A stretch of 64,000 nucleotides of DNA, from contig SVEG01000007.1 of NCBI GenBank assembly GCA_015057505.1, positions 103,106 through 167,105 of the forward strand, written 5' to 3'. A model generated the notes under the pieces. It made no database searches. It worked only from the letters and a program-made list of their open reading frames with translations, and had not been told where the DNA came from. The translations under genes were made by a program, and so were the position numbers. Shown here in pieces: positions 52,482 through 63,842 of the stretch. The stretch's first letter is position 1. Every line of letters starts with the position of its first letter. The DNA comes from Lachnospiraceae bacterium. Lineage in GTDB: Bacteria; Bacillota; Clostridia; Lachnospirales; Lachnospiraceae.

Positions 52482-53547
52482 ATCTGTTGAATTAAAGAAT
52501 TTTCGTAATTATAAAAGTCTTCAGATGGATTTTGATTGCGGTACCAATATTTTGTACGGTGATAATGCGCAGGGTAAAACTAACATTTTGGAATCACTGT
52601 ATTTATCTGCCACTACCAAGTCACATAAGGGAAGTAAGGATAAGGAGCTTATTAATTTTGAGGCTGATGAGGCACATATCAAGACTATAATAAGTAAAAA
52701 AGATATTCCTTACCGAATAGATATTCATCTAAAGAAGAATAGTCCCAAGGGAATTGCAATTAACGGTATGCCGATTAAAAGAGCAAGTGAGTTATTCGGT
52801 ATTTTGAATGTTGTGTTTTTTTCACCGGAGGATTTGAATCTTATTAAGAATGGTCCGGCAGAAAGAAGAAGATTTCTTGATTTAGAATTGTGTCAGTTGG
52901 ATAAAATATATGTATATAATATGGTAAATTATAACAAAGTATTAAACCAACGTAATCAATTACTTAAATCTTTGGATTTTAATACAAGTCTTATTGATAC
53001 TCTCGATATTTGGGACATGCAGTTAATTGAATATGGTCAGAAGATTATAAGCAGGCGTCGGGAATTTATTGATTCCCTCAATGGTATAGTATATGACATT
53101 CACAGAAATTTATCCGGTAACAGGGAAGAATTAAAGCTTAAATATCTCCCGGATGTAAGTGAGGAAAGATTTTATGATGAGTTAATTCGTGGCAGAGACA
53201 GGGACAGGAAACTTAAAACTACTTCAACCGGTCCGCACAGAGATGATTTTGCGTTTTATATAGGCGAGAATGATATACGCAAGTTTGGTTCTCAGGGTCA
53301 GCAAAGAACTGCGGCACTGTCACTTAAGCTTGCGGAGATAAAACTTGTTGCAAAAGTTATTAATGATAATCCGGTACTTTTACTTGATGATGTTTTATCA
53401 GAGCTTGATGCTAACAGACAGAATCAGTTACTTAACAGTATAGGTGATATTCAGACTATGATTACCTGTACGGGACTTGATGATTTCATAGAAAACAGAT
53501 TCGAAATTAATAAATTATACCATATTGAAAATGGAAATATTGTCTAA
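52471..53547 (+). CDS. recF: DNA replication and repair protein RecF
   Basis: 358 residues. Walker A GDNAQGKTNILE, signature GSQGQQRTAALSLKLAE and Walker B PVLLLDDVLSELD. Loads RecA at gaps. Starts inside the end of yaaA. Confidence 0.97.
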   Translation: MIIESVELKNFRNYKSLQMDFDCGTNILYGDNAQGKTNILESLYLSATTKSHKGSKDKELINFEADEAHIKTIISKKDIPYRIDIHLKKNSPKGIAINGMPIKRASELFGILNVVFFSPEDLNLIKNGPAERRRFLDLELCQLDKIYVYNMVNYNKVLNQRNQLLKSLDFNTSLIDTLDIWDMQLIEYGQKIISRRREFIDSLNGIVYDIHRNLSGNREELKLKYLPDVSEERFYDELIRGRDRDRKLKTTSTGPHRDDFAFYIGENDIRKFGSQGQQRTAALSLKLAEIKLVAKVINDNPVLLLDDVLSELDANRQNQLLNSIGDIQTMITCTGLDDFIENRFEINKLYHIENGNIV

Positions 53548-53555
53548 TTGTATAA

Positions 53556-55490
<1,935 letters not shown>

Positions 55491-55507
55491 TGTAGGAGGA
55501 ATTAAGA

Positions 55508-58018
55508 ATGGATGAGAATATTTTTGATAAAATTCACGAAGTGGATTTGAAAAAAACCATGGAAACCTCCTATATTCAGTATGCGATGAGCGTTATTGCT
55601 TCACGTGCATTACCTGATGTAAGAGATGGTTTAAAGCCTGTACAAAGAAGAATTTTATTCTCAATGATAGAACTTAATAATGGTCCTGACAAGCCACATC
55701 GTAAATGTGCGCGTATTGTCGGTGATACAATGGGTAAGTACCACCCTCACGGTGACAGTTCTATTTATGGTGCTCTTGTTAATATGGCACAGGACTGGTC
55801 AACACGTTATCCGCTTGTTGACGGTCACGGTAACTTTGGTTCTGTCGATGGTGACGGCGCTGCTGCCATGCGTTATACAGAGGCGAGACTCAGCAAGATT
55901 TCTATGGAGATGCTTGCTGACATCAATAAAAATACTGTAGATTTTATGCCTAACTTCGACGAGACGGAGAAGGAGCCGGTAGTTCTTCCTTCACGTTATC
56001 CAAACCTATTGGTTAACGGTACTACAGGTATCGCTGTAGGTATGGCAACCAATATTCCGCCTCACAATCTTCGTGAGACGATAGATGCCGTAGTTAAGAT
56101 TATTGACAACAGAATTGTTGAAGACAGAGATACAGAGATTGAAGAAGTACTTGATATTGTAAAAGGTCCTGATTTTCCGACAGGTGCAGAGATTCTCGGT
56201 ACTTCTGGAATTAATGAGGCATATCGTACGGGACGTGGTAAGATAAGAGTACGTGCGGTTACCAATATTGAGACGATGGCTAACGGTAAGAGCAGAATTA
56301 TCGTAACAGAGCTTCCTTATATGGTTAATAAGGCTAAGTTAATCGAGAAAATTGCAGAGCTTGTTAAGGATAAGAAAGTAGACGGAATCACTGATTTACG
56401 AGATGAATCAGACCGTTCGGGTATGAGAATCTGTATTGAACTTCGTCGTGATGCTAATGCGAACGTTATCTTGAATCAGTTGTATAAGCACACACAGCTT
56501 CAAGATACTTTCGGCGTTATTATGCTTGCACTTGTAGATAATGAGCCGAAGGTACTTAATCTTCTTGATATGCTCAAATTTTACTTAAAGCATCAGGAGG
56601 ATGTTGTTACAAGACGTTCCCAGTATGAACTTAACAAAGCAGAAGAGAGAGCTCATCTTGTAGAGGGCTTGCTTATTGCTCTTGATAATATTGATGAAGT
56701 TATTAAGATTGCAAGAAGTTCCAAAACTACACAGGAGGCTAAGGAAAGACTTATCGAACGTTTCGGCCTTACCGATGTTCAGGCTCAGGCAATCGTAGAT
56801 ATGCGTATCAGGGCTTTGACAGGTTTGGAAAGAGAGAAGCTTGAAGAAGAGTACGCAGAACTCCAGGCAAGAATTGCAGAATTAAAAGCAATTCTCGGTG
56901 ATGAGAAAAAGCTTCTTGCTGTAATCAAAGAAGAGATAAGTATTATCGGTACTAAGTACGGTGATGACAGAAGAACAAAGATCGGCTTTGATGAGTTTGA
57001 TATTTCTATGGAAGATATGATTCCTGTAGAGGATGTTGTTATTGCAATGACTAACCTCGGTTATATCAAGCGTATGACAAGTGACAACTTCAAGAGTCAG
57101 AATCGCGGCGGTAAGGGTATTAAGGGTATGCAGACTATTGAAGAGGACTATATAGAAGAGATGTTTATGACATCAACACATCACTATATTATGTTCTTTA
57201 CCAATACAGGTCGTGTATACAGACTTAAAGCATATGAGATTCCCGAAGCAGGAAGAACTGCAAGAGGAACAGCTATTATCAATCTTTTGCAGTTACAGCC
57301 CGGTGAGAAGATAACGGCAGTTATACCTATTAAGCAGTACGAAGAAGGTAAATTTATGTTCTTTGCAACCAAGAAAGGTCTTGTTAAAAAGACACCTATT
57401 CTTGATTATGCCAATATTCGTAAGACAGGTATACAGGCAATTACTCTTCGTGATGATGATGAACTTATTGAAGTTAAGTTTACAGATAACCAAAGAGATA
57501 TATTTATCGTAACAAAACAGGGACAGTGTATACGTTTTAATGAGAATGATGTCCGTCAGACAGGACGTAGTTCTATGGGTGTACGAGGAATCAACCTTTA
57601 TGCTGATGATGAAGTAATCGGTATGCAGATGGATTCACAGGGTGAAGCACTTCTTATTGCTTCCGAGAATGGTATGGGTAAGAGAACCCTGCTTGAAGAA
57701 TTTTCTGTGCAGAAACGTGGCGGTAAAGGTGTACGTTGCTATAAGATTAACGATAAGACCGGCGATGTTGTAGGTGTTAAGGCAGTTAATGAAGAGCATG
57801 AGATTATGATTATTACCACTCAGGGAATTATTATAAGAACTCCTGTTAACAGTATAAGTAAGCTCGGAAGAAATACCTCAGGTGTTAAGCTTATCAATAT
57901 GGCCGAGGATATCATGGTTGCTAGTATCGCTAAGGTACGTGAAACAGAGAAGAAATCAGATGAGATGATTGAAGAGATTACTGAAGAAACAGCAGAACCT
58001 GAAACTACGGAAGAATAA
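55508..58018 (+). CDS. gyrA: DNA gyrase subunit A
   Basis: 836 residues. Catalytic Tyr in [11 protein letters not shown], the quinolone region [18 protein letters not shown] (Ser/Ser-Ile form), and C-terminal beta-propeller with the GyrA box [10 protein letters not shown]. Ends in an acidic tail. Forms A2B2 gyrase with GyrB. Confidence 0.98.
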   Translation: MDENIFDKIHEVDLKKTMETSYIQYAMSVIASRALPDVRDGLKPVQRRILFSMIELNNGPDKPHRKCARIVGDTMGKYHPHGDSSIYGALVNMAQDWSTRYPLVDGHGNFGSVDGDGAAAMRYTEARLSKISMEMLADINKNTVDFMPNFDETEKEPVVLPSRYPNLLVNGTTGIAVGMATNIPPHNLRETIDAVVKIIDNRIVEDRDTEIEEVLDIVKGPDFPTGAEILGTSGINEAYRTGRGKIRVRAVTNIETMANGKSRIIVTELPYMVNKAKLIEKIAELVKDKKVDGITDLRDESDRSGMRICIELRRDANANVILNQLYKHTQLQDTFGVIMLALVDNEPKVLNLLDMLKFYLKHQEDVVTRRSQYELNKAEERAHLVEGLLIALDNIDEVIKIARSSKTTQEAKERLIERFGLTDVQAQAIVDMRIRALTGLEREKLEEEYAELQARIAELKAILGDEKKLLAVIKEEISIIGTKYGDDRRTKIGFDEFDISMEDMIPVEDVVIAMTNLGYIKRMTSDNFKSQNRGGKGIKGMQTIEEDYIEEMFMTSTHHYIMFFTNTGRVYRLKAYEIPEAGRTARGTAIINLLQLQPGEKITAVIPIKQYEEGKFMFFATKKGLVKKTPILDYANIRKTGIQAITLRDDDELIEVKFTDNQRDIFIVTKQGQCIRFNENDVRQTGRSSMGVRGINLYADDEVIGMQMDSQGEALLIASENGMGKRTLLEEFSVQKRGGKGVRCYKINDKTGDVVGVKAVNEEHEIMIITTQGIIIRTPVNSISKLGRNTSGVKLINMAEDIMVASIAKVRETEKKSDEMIEEITEETAEPETTEE

Positions 58019-58054
58019 TATTACAATCGGCAAGCCTGCAGAAAGGATGATACA

Positions 58055-58462
58055 ATGATCCGATTTAAAGGTAAAATTGCAATATGGTTTTGGATAGTTA
58101 TTGCTCTTTGCGAGGTCGTGTGTATATATGCATGTTTTGACAAAGAAGCAAACGGCGGAATTGTTGCCGGAATTATTGGTTTATTGATTTGTAACCTTAT
58201 ATTTCTTCCAATGGTAATAAGGAATTATGTTGAAGTGCAGGAAGATAAGCTTATTATTGCTTTCGGATTCAGTACAGAGACAGTTAATATATCAGATATT
58301 ACTGAGATGTACGAGTCGTGTAATCCGCTTGCTTCAACGGCTGCAAGTCTTGACAGGGTAATTATTAAGGCAGGTAGTAGAATGCTTATGTGTTCTGTAA
58401 AAGAAAAGACAGAATTATTTGAGAGCGTGAAAGAAAAAAATCCTAATCTCAAAACAAGATAA
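58055..58462 (+). CDS. Membrane protein with PH-like domain, unknown
   Basis: 135 residues: two membrane segments (about 8-28 and 36-58) then a small beta-rich domain (NYVEVQEDKLIIAFGFSTETVNISDITEMYES...RVIIKAGSRMLMCSV) of the kind annotated as bacterial PH (bPH) domains. AGAAAGGAT precedes the ATG. 36 bases after gyrA, so it may be the last gene of that transcript; ends at a strong terminator. Confidence 0.7.
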   Translation: MIRFKGKIAIWFWIVIALCEVVCIYACFDKEANGGIVAGIIGLLICNLIFLPMVIRNYVEVQEDKLIIAFGFSTETVNISDITEMYESCNPLASTAASLDRVIIKAGSRMLMCSVKEKTELFESVKEKNPNLKTR

Positions 58463-58470
58463 TAAAATTA

Positions 58471-58509
58471 AAATGGCTGTGCAATTGTGATTGATATGCA
58501 CAGCCATTT
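58471..58509 (+). terminator. Terminator after the gyrA transcript
   Basis: AAATGGCTGTGCA (58471-58483) and its complement at 58497-58509, 13-base loop, then TTTT. Confidence 0.88.
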
Positions 58510-58530
58510 TTTTGACCCTTATTAAATAGT

Positions 58531-59346
58531 TTACTCCAAATTAAGCTTCTTTGAAATTACAAAGTGATTCAAGAAATAGAATATTGTGCTGCAAATGAGT
58601 GATAATCCGCCGGAAAAAATCATCATTAAGTTCACGAAATTAAATACTTCAATTGAAAAATCTTCAACTTCTGCTATATCATATAAAATAGGTGTTTCAA
58701 TACCAACAAACATTAATATCATGCTGATTAACTGAATTACAAAGTAAATAACAAAATAAGAAAATATTGCGCCGATAATCTTATGTTTGTTAAACAGGCT
58801 TCCTAAAGATATTGAGCAGTACATCATAAGTAAGCTGTAAAGTAATGAAATAAGCATCGTAATTGCAAAGATAATCAATGTAACTATAAGATTATCCATA
58901 AGTCCGGCTTCTTTAAGAAACTCCCCAATTTCAGTAAAGACATCCGCGACTTCTGTAAATAATCCTGTGCCTGCGAATAAGATAAAAAGTGAAATAATCT
59001 GCATAAAAAAGCTTGATACAGTCCAGATGCATCCACTTAAAATCTTGCAGTTAAGCTGTGCACTCGGTTTTACAGGTAATGTATGTGTTAAATATCCCTC
59101 ATCAGTGTACAAATTCTTATAGAACCGTACAATAAGTAAAATCATTGTTACAACAGTTGTAAAAATTATTACAAGTACATAAAAAACAATTAATAATCCT
59201 TTAAGTAAGTTAAAAACAAGTAAATCCGGTAATTCAATTACCATAGTAAGCTTATTTAATAAAGTTAAAGCGATTAAAGCAATGTATAAAGGTAAAAACC
59301 ATCTGGCAGTTGCTTTAAGCTCGTATTTTAAAAGTTTACTTAACAT
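58531..59346 (-). CDS. ABC-2 type transporter permease
   Basis: 271 residues with six to seven membrane segments; the start MLSKLLKYELKATARW and the YTDEGYLTHTLPVKPSAQL block are typical of permeases encoded with YtrA-type regulators. Overlaps the ATP-binding gene by seven bases. Substrate unknown; relatives are implicated in response to cell-wall antibiotics or peptides. Confidence 0.82.
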   Translation of the reverse strand: MLSKLLKYELKATARWFLPLYIALIALTLLNKLTMVIELPDLLVFNLLKGLLIVFYVLVIIFTTVVTMILLIVRFYKNLYTDEGYLTHTLPVKPSAQLNCKILSGCIWTVSSFFMQIISLFILFAGTGLFTEVADVFTEIGEFLKEAGLMDNLIVTLIIFAITMLISLLYSLLMMYCSISLGSLFNKHKIIGAIFSYFVIYFVIQLISMILMFVGIETPILYDIAEVEDFSIEVFNFVNLMMIFSGGLSLICSTIFYFLNHFVISKKLNLE

Positions 59347-60038
59347 CTGAATACCTCCCTGAACAATTGATCAACAGACATACCGTTCTTATCGCGGATT
59401 TCATCAACAGATGTGGACTGAAGGATTTTACCCTGCTTAATCAAAACAATGTCATCAAGAATCTGCTCAATATCTGAAATAAGGTGTGTTGAAATAAGAA
59501 TTGTGCCGGTCTCATTATAATTACTTAAAATAGTGTTAAGAATATAATCTCTTGCAGCGGGGTCAACACCGCCAATCGGCTCATCAAGTACATAAAGCTT
59601 AGCATTACGGCTCATAACAAGGATGAGCTGTACCTTTTCTTTAGTTCCCTTTGACAATGTGCGAAGTCTCATGGAAGGATCAATATTAAGGCGTTTAAGC
59701 ATTTCATAAGCCTTATTCTTGTCGAAATCCTCATAGAAATCATTAAAATAATCAATGATGTCGCAAACCTTCATCCAGTTATTGAGGTATGTTCTTTCCG
59801 GAAGATAAGAAACAATCTTCTTAGTGTCTACGCCGACAGGCTTTCCGTCGATAAGGATAGTTCCTGCATTCGGAGTAAGTATTCCGTTAATTAATTTAAT
59901 AAGTGTGGACTTACCACTTCCGTTGGGACCAAGTAATCCGACGATTCTTCCGGGTTCCAGTGTCAAATCGATATTTGACAATGCTTCCAGAGAACCGTAC
60001 TTTTTAGTAAGCCCCTTACATTCTAAAATTGGGTTCAT
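59340..60038 (-). CDS. ABC transporter ATP-binding protein
   Basis: 232 residues. Walker A GLLGPNGSGKST, signature LSKGTKEKVQL, Walker B LYVLDEPIGGVDP, H-switch ISTHL. Drives the permease that follows. Start and the GntR stop share one base (TAATG). Confidence 0.93.
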   Translation of the reverse strand: MNPILECKGLTKKYGSLEALSNIDLTLEPGRIVGLLGPNGSGKSTLIKLINGILTPNAGTILIDGKPVGVDTKKIVSYLPERTYLNNWMKVCDIIDYFNDFYEDFDKNKAYEMLKRLNIDPSMRLRTLSKGTKEKVQLILVMSRNAKLYVLDEPIGGVDPAARDYILNTILSNYNETGTILISTHLISDIEQILDDIVLIKQGKILQSTSVDEIRDKNGMSVDQLFREVFRC

Positions 60039-60406
60039 TATTTATTCTCCTTTATTGAATTTTGTATTAATGCAACAATTTCTTCTTTTTTAAAACCTAA
60101 CAATTCCATTTTTTCAAAAAACTCTTTGATATGATTTTGCGCAAAGCTTTTTTTCAACTCTTCAATCATTGTTGTATCCTCCGTGATAAACCTTCCGGCA
60201 GTTCTCTGAGTGTATACAAGACCTATTCTTTCAAGCTCTGTAAGTGCCTTTTGCATAGTGTTGGGATTAACAGAAGCTTCCATCGCGAGGTCGCGTACGG
60301 AAGGTAGCTTATCTCCCGGTGCATACTTGCCGGAAATAATCTGCAACTGGATATATTCCAAAAGCTGAAGGTAAATCGGTCTGTCAGATTGTAAGTCCCA
60401 CGGCAT
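60038..60406 (-). CDS. GntR-family regulator, YtrA subfamily
   Basis: 122 residues: winged HTH (PIYLQLLEYIQLQIISGKYAPGDKLPSVRDLAMEASVNPNTMQKALTELERIGLV) with only a short C-terminal dimer helix, the YtrA size class. First gene of the ABC operon; probably binds the palindrome at 60445-60462 to repress it. Confidence 0.92.
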   Translation of the reverse strand: MPWDLQSDRPIYLQLLEYIQLQIISGKYAPGDKLPSVRDLAMEASVNPNTMQKALTELERIGLVYTQRTAGRFITEDTTMIEELKKSFAQNHIKEFFEKMELLGFKKEEIVALIQNSIKENK

Positions 60407-60444
60407 ATAAATCCTCCCTTCTCGAATTGTATTATTGTAATACT

Positions 60445-60462
60445 GTATTAAGTACTTAATAC
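60445..60462. promoter_or_regulatory. Palindromic operator of the GntR/ABC operon
   Basis: GTATTAAGTACTTAATAC, a perfect 18-base palindrome 39 bases before the GntR start, overlapping the likely promoter. A further TGTATTA-like half-site lies at 60427-60435. Confidence 0.8.
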
Positions 60463-60521
60463 AAGAATACAGCTACCCTTATCATTTGTCAACACTTTTT
60501 TTATTATTTTTTTAAAAAAGA

Positions 60522-60550
60522 TTTAGATTAGCAAGATTATCTGATATAAT
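60522..60550 (+). promoter_or_regulatory. Promoter of the fumarase operon
   Basis: TTTAGA (60522-60527), 17 bases, TATAAT (60545-60550). The 5' leader contains a hairpin TGCCTA...TAGGCA (60565-60586). Confidence 0.6.
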
Positions 60551-60606
60551 AGCAACTGACGATGTGCCTATTATAATAAGTAGGCAGAGGCGAAGGAGAC
60601 TATTTT

Positions 60607-61449
60607 ATGAGAGAGATAAATATATCAGAGATTATAAGTAATATAAAAGAAATGTGTATCGAGGCCAATCACTTTCTGTCACCGGATATGAAAGAAGCTT
60701 TATATAATTCCTGCAATGTTGAAAAGTCAACACTCGGGAAGCAAGTACTTGAGCAATTAAAAGAAAACCTTAAGATTGCCGGCGAGGATATGATTCCAAT
60801 TTGTCAGGACACCGGAATGGCAGTGGTTTTTATAAAGGTCGGGCAGGATGTGCATATTACCGGCGGAAGTCTAGAAGCTGCAATTAATGAAGGTGTAAGA
60901 CAGGGATATACAGAGGGCTTTCTTAGAAAGTCAGTTGTAAAAGACCCTATATATAGAGAGAATACAAAGGATAATACACCGGCTGTTATTCACTATGAGA
61001 TTGTCGAAGGTGATAAAGTGGAGATAACTCTTGCACCTAAGGGTTTTGGAAGCGAGAATATGAGCAGGGTATTTATGTTAAAGCCCTCGGACGGAATCGA
61101 AGGAGTTAAAGAAGCGGTTCTTAGGGCTGTAAAGGATGCCGGTCCCAATGCCTGTCCGCCAATGGTGGTAGGAGTAGGAATCGGTGGTACTTTTGAGAAA
61201 TGTGCATTACTTGCCAAGAAGGCTCTTACAAGGGATTTTAATGATAAACCAAAGGAACAGTATGTGGCAGAATTAGAGGAAGAGCTTCTTGAAAAAATCA
61301 ATAAATCAGGAATCGGTCCGGGAGGCCTTGGAGGAACACAGACAGCTTTCAAGGTTAATGTCGAGACTTATCCCACGCACATCGCGGGACTTCCGGTTGC
61401 AATAAATATATGCTGTCATGTTAACAGACATGTAACGAGAATAATATAA
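60607..61449 (+). CDS. Class I fumarate hydratase, alpha subunit
   Basis: 280 residues. PICQDTGMAVVF and NACPPMVVGVGIGGTFEKC carry cluster-binding cysteines of the Fe-S (class I) fumarases; GPGGLGGTQTAFKVNVETYPTHIAGLPVAIN closes the subunit. Interconverts fumarate and malate (relatives act on tartrate). The beta subunit is encoded further down after an intervening glycosidase gene. Confidence 0.92.
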   Translation: MREINISEIISNIKEMCIEANHFLSPDMKEALYNSCNVEKSTLGKQVLEQLKENLKIAGEDMIPICQDTGMAVVFIKVGQDVHITGGSLEAAINEGVRQGYTEGFLRKSVVKDPIYRENTKDNTPAVIHYEIVEGDKVEITLAPKGFGSENMSRVFMLKPSDGIEGVKEAVLRAVKDAGPNACPPMVVGVGIGGTFEKCALLAKKALTRDFNDKPKEQYVAELEEELLEKINKSGIGPGGLGGTQTAFKVNVETYPTHIAGLPVAINICCHVNRHVTRII

Positions 61450-61461
61450 GGAGAAGATATC

Positions 61462-62757
61462 ATGAATAAGAACAAATTTGCAAAGACACCGCCCATGGGT
61501 TGGAATAGTTACGATTATTATGATACTACAGTTAATGAGGAACAGATTAAGGCCAATGCTGATTATATGGCAAAGAACCTTAAAAAATATGGTTGGGAAT
61601 ATATCGTTGTGGATATTCAGTGGTACGCACACGGTGCGGGAACACAGAGAGATAAGTTTCAGTACATACCTTTTTCAAAGCTGGAGATGGATGAATATTC
61701 GAGACTTTTACCGGACCCGAACCGTTTTTCGTCATCTGCAGATGGCAAAGGTTTTGGACCGCTTGCAGAGTATGTACATAACTTGGGCTTAAAATTCGGT
61801 ATTCATATTATGAGAGGAATTCCGCGAATTGCGGCACATAATCATTGTAAAGTTAAAGGACTTGAGGGTATTACTGCAGCGGATATTGCCAACCCGAGTT
61901 CAATCTGTGGTTGGAATCCTGACATGTACGGTGTAACCAACACACCTGAAGGACAGGCATATTATGATTCAATAATTGACCTTTATGCATCCTGGGGTGT
62001 TGATTTTATCAAGTGTGATGATATTTGCAACACCAATATGTATCATCAGAATTTTTACTCAGGTAAGCATGAGATAGAGATGCTTGCAAAAGCAATTAAG
62101 AAAAGCGGCAGAGAGATTGTACTTTCATTGTCTCCGGGACCGGCGCTTATTGATAAGGCATGGCATTATGAGACATATGCCAATATGTGGAGAATTACGG
62201 ATGACTTCTGGGACAATTGGAGACTTTTAAAAGATATGTTCCATCGTTGCGAATTGTGGCAGAGTCATGTGGCAGAGGGATGCTATCCTGATTGCGACAT
62301 GCTTCCGCTCGGATATCTCGGCAAAGGCTTCGGTCATGAGAGAACCACCAATTTTACAAAAGATGAGCAACGTACTATGATGACTCTGTGGTGTCTGTTT
62401 GGTTCACCGCTTATGCTAGGTGCAGAGATGACCAAGATGGATGATTGGACATTGTCACTTCTTACTAATGAAGAAGTTCTTAAGATGCTTACACCCGATT
62501 GCCGTCCGAGACAGATTTGTCTTGACGATAAAAAAGCAATCTGGACAGGTATCAACGATAAGACCGGCGACGCATATGTGGCACTTTTTAACCTTAGCGA
62601 CGAGGAAGCAGAGATTTCAGTTAAGGCAAAGGACTTACATATTAATAAAAATATCGGACAGCTTGTTGAACTTTGGAACAAAGATATGCAGAAGGCAGAG
62701 GAAGTTATAAGCAAGAAGCTTCCTGCACACGGCTGTGTTGTATATAAGTTAATGTAA
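61462..62757 (+). CDS. GH27 alpha-galactosidase-like glycoside hydrolase
   Basis: 431 residues. KTPPMGWNSYDYY at the start, IVVDIQWY, the nucleophile region VDFIKCDDIC and acid/base region MWRITDDFWDNW are GH27 features, followed by a C-terminal beta-sandwich. No signal peptide, so cytoplasmic. It would hydrolyse alpha-galactosides or a related alpha-linked sugar. It lies 12 bases after the fumarase alpha gene and 23 before the beta gene, an unusual place. Confidence 0.9.
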   Translation: MNKNKFAKTPPMGWNSYDYYDTTVNEEQIKANADYMAKNLKKYGWEYIVVDIQWYAHGAGTQRDKFQYIPFSKLEMDEYSRLLPDPNRFSSSADGKGFGPLAEYVHNLGLKFGIHIMRGIPRIAAHNHCKVKGLEGITAADIANPSSICGWNPDMYGVTNTPEGQAYYDSIIDLYASWGVDFIKCDDICNTNMYHQNFYSGKHEIEMLAKAIKKSGREIVLSLSPGPALIDKAWHYETYANMWRITDDFWDNWRLLKDMFHRCELWQSHVAEGCYPDCDMLPLGYLGKGFGHERTTNFTKDEQRTMMTLWCLFGSPLMLGAEMTKMDDWTLSLLTNEEVLKMLTPDCRPRQICLDDKKAIWTGINDKTGDAYVALFNLSDEEAEISVKAKDLHINKNIGQLVELWNKDMQKAEEVISKKLPAHGCVVYKLM

Positions 62758-62780
62758 TTTACGGCAAACAGGAGATTATT

Positions 62781-63323
62781 ATGGAAAAACATATAACAGC
62801 GCCTTTTTCGGCAGAGGTTGCGAAAACCCTGCAGGCAGGTGATTATGTATACATAACTGGAACTATTTACACGGCAAGAGACGCCGCACACAAAAGAATG
62901 TATGAGGCACTTGAGAGGGGAGAGCCACTTCCTATATCAATGGAAAATACGGTGATATATTATATGGGACCTTCACCTGCCAGGGATGGACGCCCTATAG
63001 GCTCGGCCGGACCGACAACCAGCAGCCGTATGGATAAGTACGCACCTGCACTTCTGGACTTAGGTCTGAGAGGAATGATTGGCAAGGGAAAAAGAAATGC
63101 AGCCGTAGTTGATGCCATGAAAAAAAATACCGCAGTTTATTTTGCGGCGGTAGGCGGAGCGGGCGCACTTCTTTCAAAGTGTATTGTCTCATCAGAAGTA
63201 GTGGCATATGATGATTTAGGAACTGAAGCGATACGCAGACTCGAAGTAAAAGACTTTCCTGTTATCGTTGTTATAGACAGTGAAGGCAGAGATTTATATG
63301 CTGAAGTAAAAAATATTTTTTAA
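62781..63323 (+). CDS. Class I fumarate hydratase, beta subunit
   Basis: 180 residues. LQAGDYVYITGTIYTARDAAHKRM, GPSPARDGRPIGSAGPTTSSRMDKYAP and GMIGKGKR are the family blocks for the beta (C-terminal) part. Pairs with the alpha subunit at 60607-61449. AGGAGAT precedes the ATG. Confidence 0.93.
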   Translation: MEKHITAPFSAEVAKTLQAGDYVYITGTIYTARDAAHKRMYEALERGEPLPISMENTVIYYMGPSPARDGRPIGSAGPTTSSRMDKYAPALLDLGLRGMIGKGKRNAAVVDAMKKNTAVYFAAVGGAGALLSKCIVSSEVVAYDDLGTEAIRRLEVKDFPVIVVIDSEGRDLYAEVKNIF

Positions 63324-63339
63324 TATTATATATAATATA

Positions 63340-63439
63340 GAAGAAACAGCTTCAAAGTTGGATATACTACATATATGAGGTATAAAAAACGTACACTAAT
63401 ATATATTGTGGTAGACCTGGTTTTATAGACTGTTTCTTC
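63340..63439 (+). other. Possible three-way-junction RNA or complex terminator
   Basis: GAAGAAACAG (63340-63349) and CTGTTTCTTC (63430-63439) pair perfectly and enclose two imperfect hairpins (63364-63383 and 63394-63410). A TTTATTATT tail follows. It may end the fumarase operon or be a small structured RNA. No gene lies between 63324 and 63597. Confidence 0.4.
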
Positions 63440-63504
63440 TTTATTATTGTTAAGGAAAAAAGAAAATCCGTATAAAAACAGCAAAAAAAAGTTTGATTTT
63501 AATA

Positions 63505-63533
63505 TTGACAATTGTACACAAATTTAGTACAAT
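63505..63533 (+). promoter_or_regulatory. Promoter of tRNA-Ser
   Basis: TTGACA (63505-63510), 17 bases, TACAAT (63528-63533). The transcript would open with the hairpin TTGCCCTCA/TGAGGGCAA (63539-63562). Confidence 0.85.
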
Positions 63534-63597
63534 ACTTTTTGCCCTCATTTGTTTGAGGGCAAGAATTTCATAAAGAATCAGCGAAATTCAGTCTTTT

Positions 63598-63685
63598 GGA
63601 GAAATACTCAAGAGGCCGAAGAGGCGCCCCTGCTAAGGGTGTAGGTCGTTCACGCGGCGCGAGGGTTCGAATCCCTCTTTCTCCG
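63598..63685 (+). tRNA. tRNA-Ser(GCT)
   Basis: 88 bases with the long variable arm of class II tRNAs. Acceptor GGAGAAA/TTTCTCC, anticodon stem CGCCC/GGGTG with loop CTGCTAA (anticodon GCT), T-arm GAGGG-TTCGAAT-CCCTC, discriminator G. CCA is not encoded. Confidence 0.96.
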
Positions 63686-63727
63686 TTAGTCGATTACTTT
63701 TGGCAGAAATTATTTAGTAAATAGTTA

Positions 63728-63756
63728 TTGACATCTCAGATGTTTAATGCTATACT
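63728..63756 (+). promoter_or_regulatory. rRNA operon promoter P1
   Basis: TTGACA (63728-63733), 17 bases, TATACT (63751-63756). Confidence 0.85.
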
Positions 63757-63813
63757 GAATTCCCACTCGCGAATTGGACAAATTCAAGAGTTGAAAAATT
63801 TTTAAAAAAAGTA

Positions 63814-63842
63814 TTGACAATAGCAATAACTTATGTTATTCT
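63814..63842 (+). promoter_or_regulatory. rRNA operon promoter P2
   Basis: TTGACA (63814-63819), 17 bases, TATTCT (63837-63842). Tandem arrangement with P1, 86 bases apart. Confidence 0.85.

Noticed and set aside
62334..62891. 185-codon frame antisense to the GH27 and fumarase beta genes
   Set aside because: Shadow of two firmly identified genes; crosses their boundary and has no start signals.
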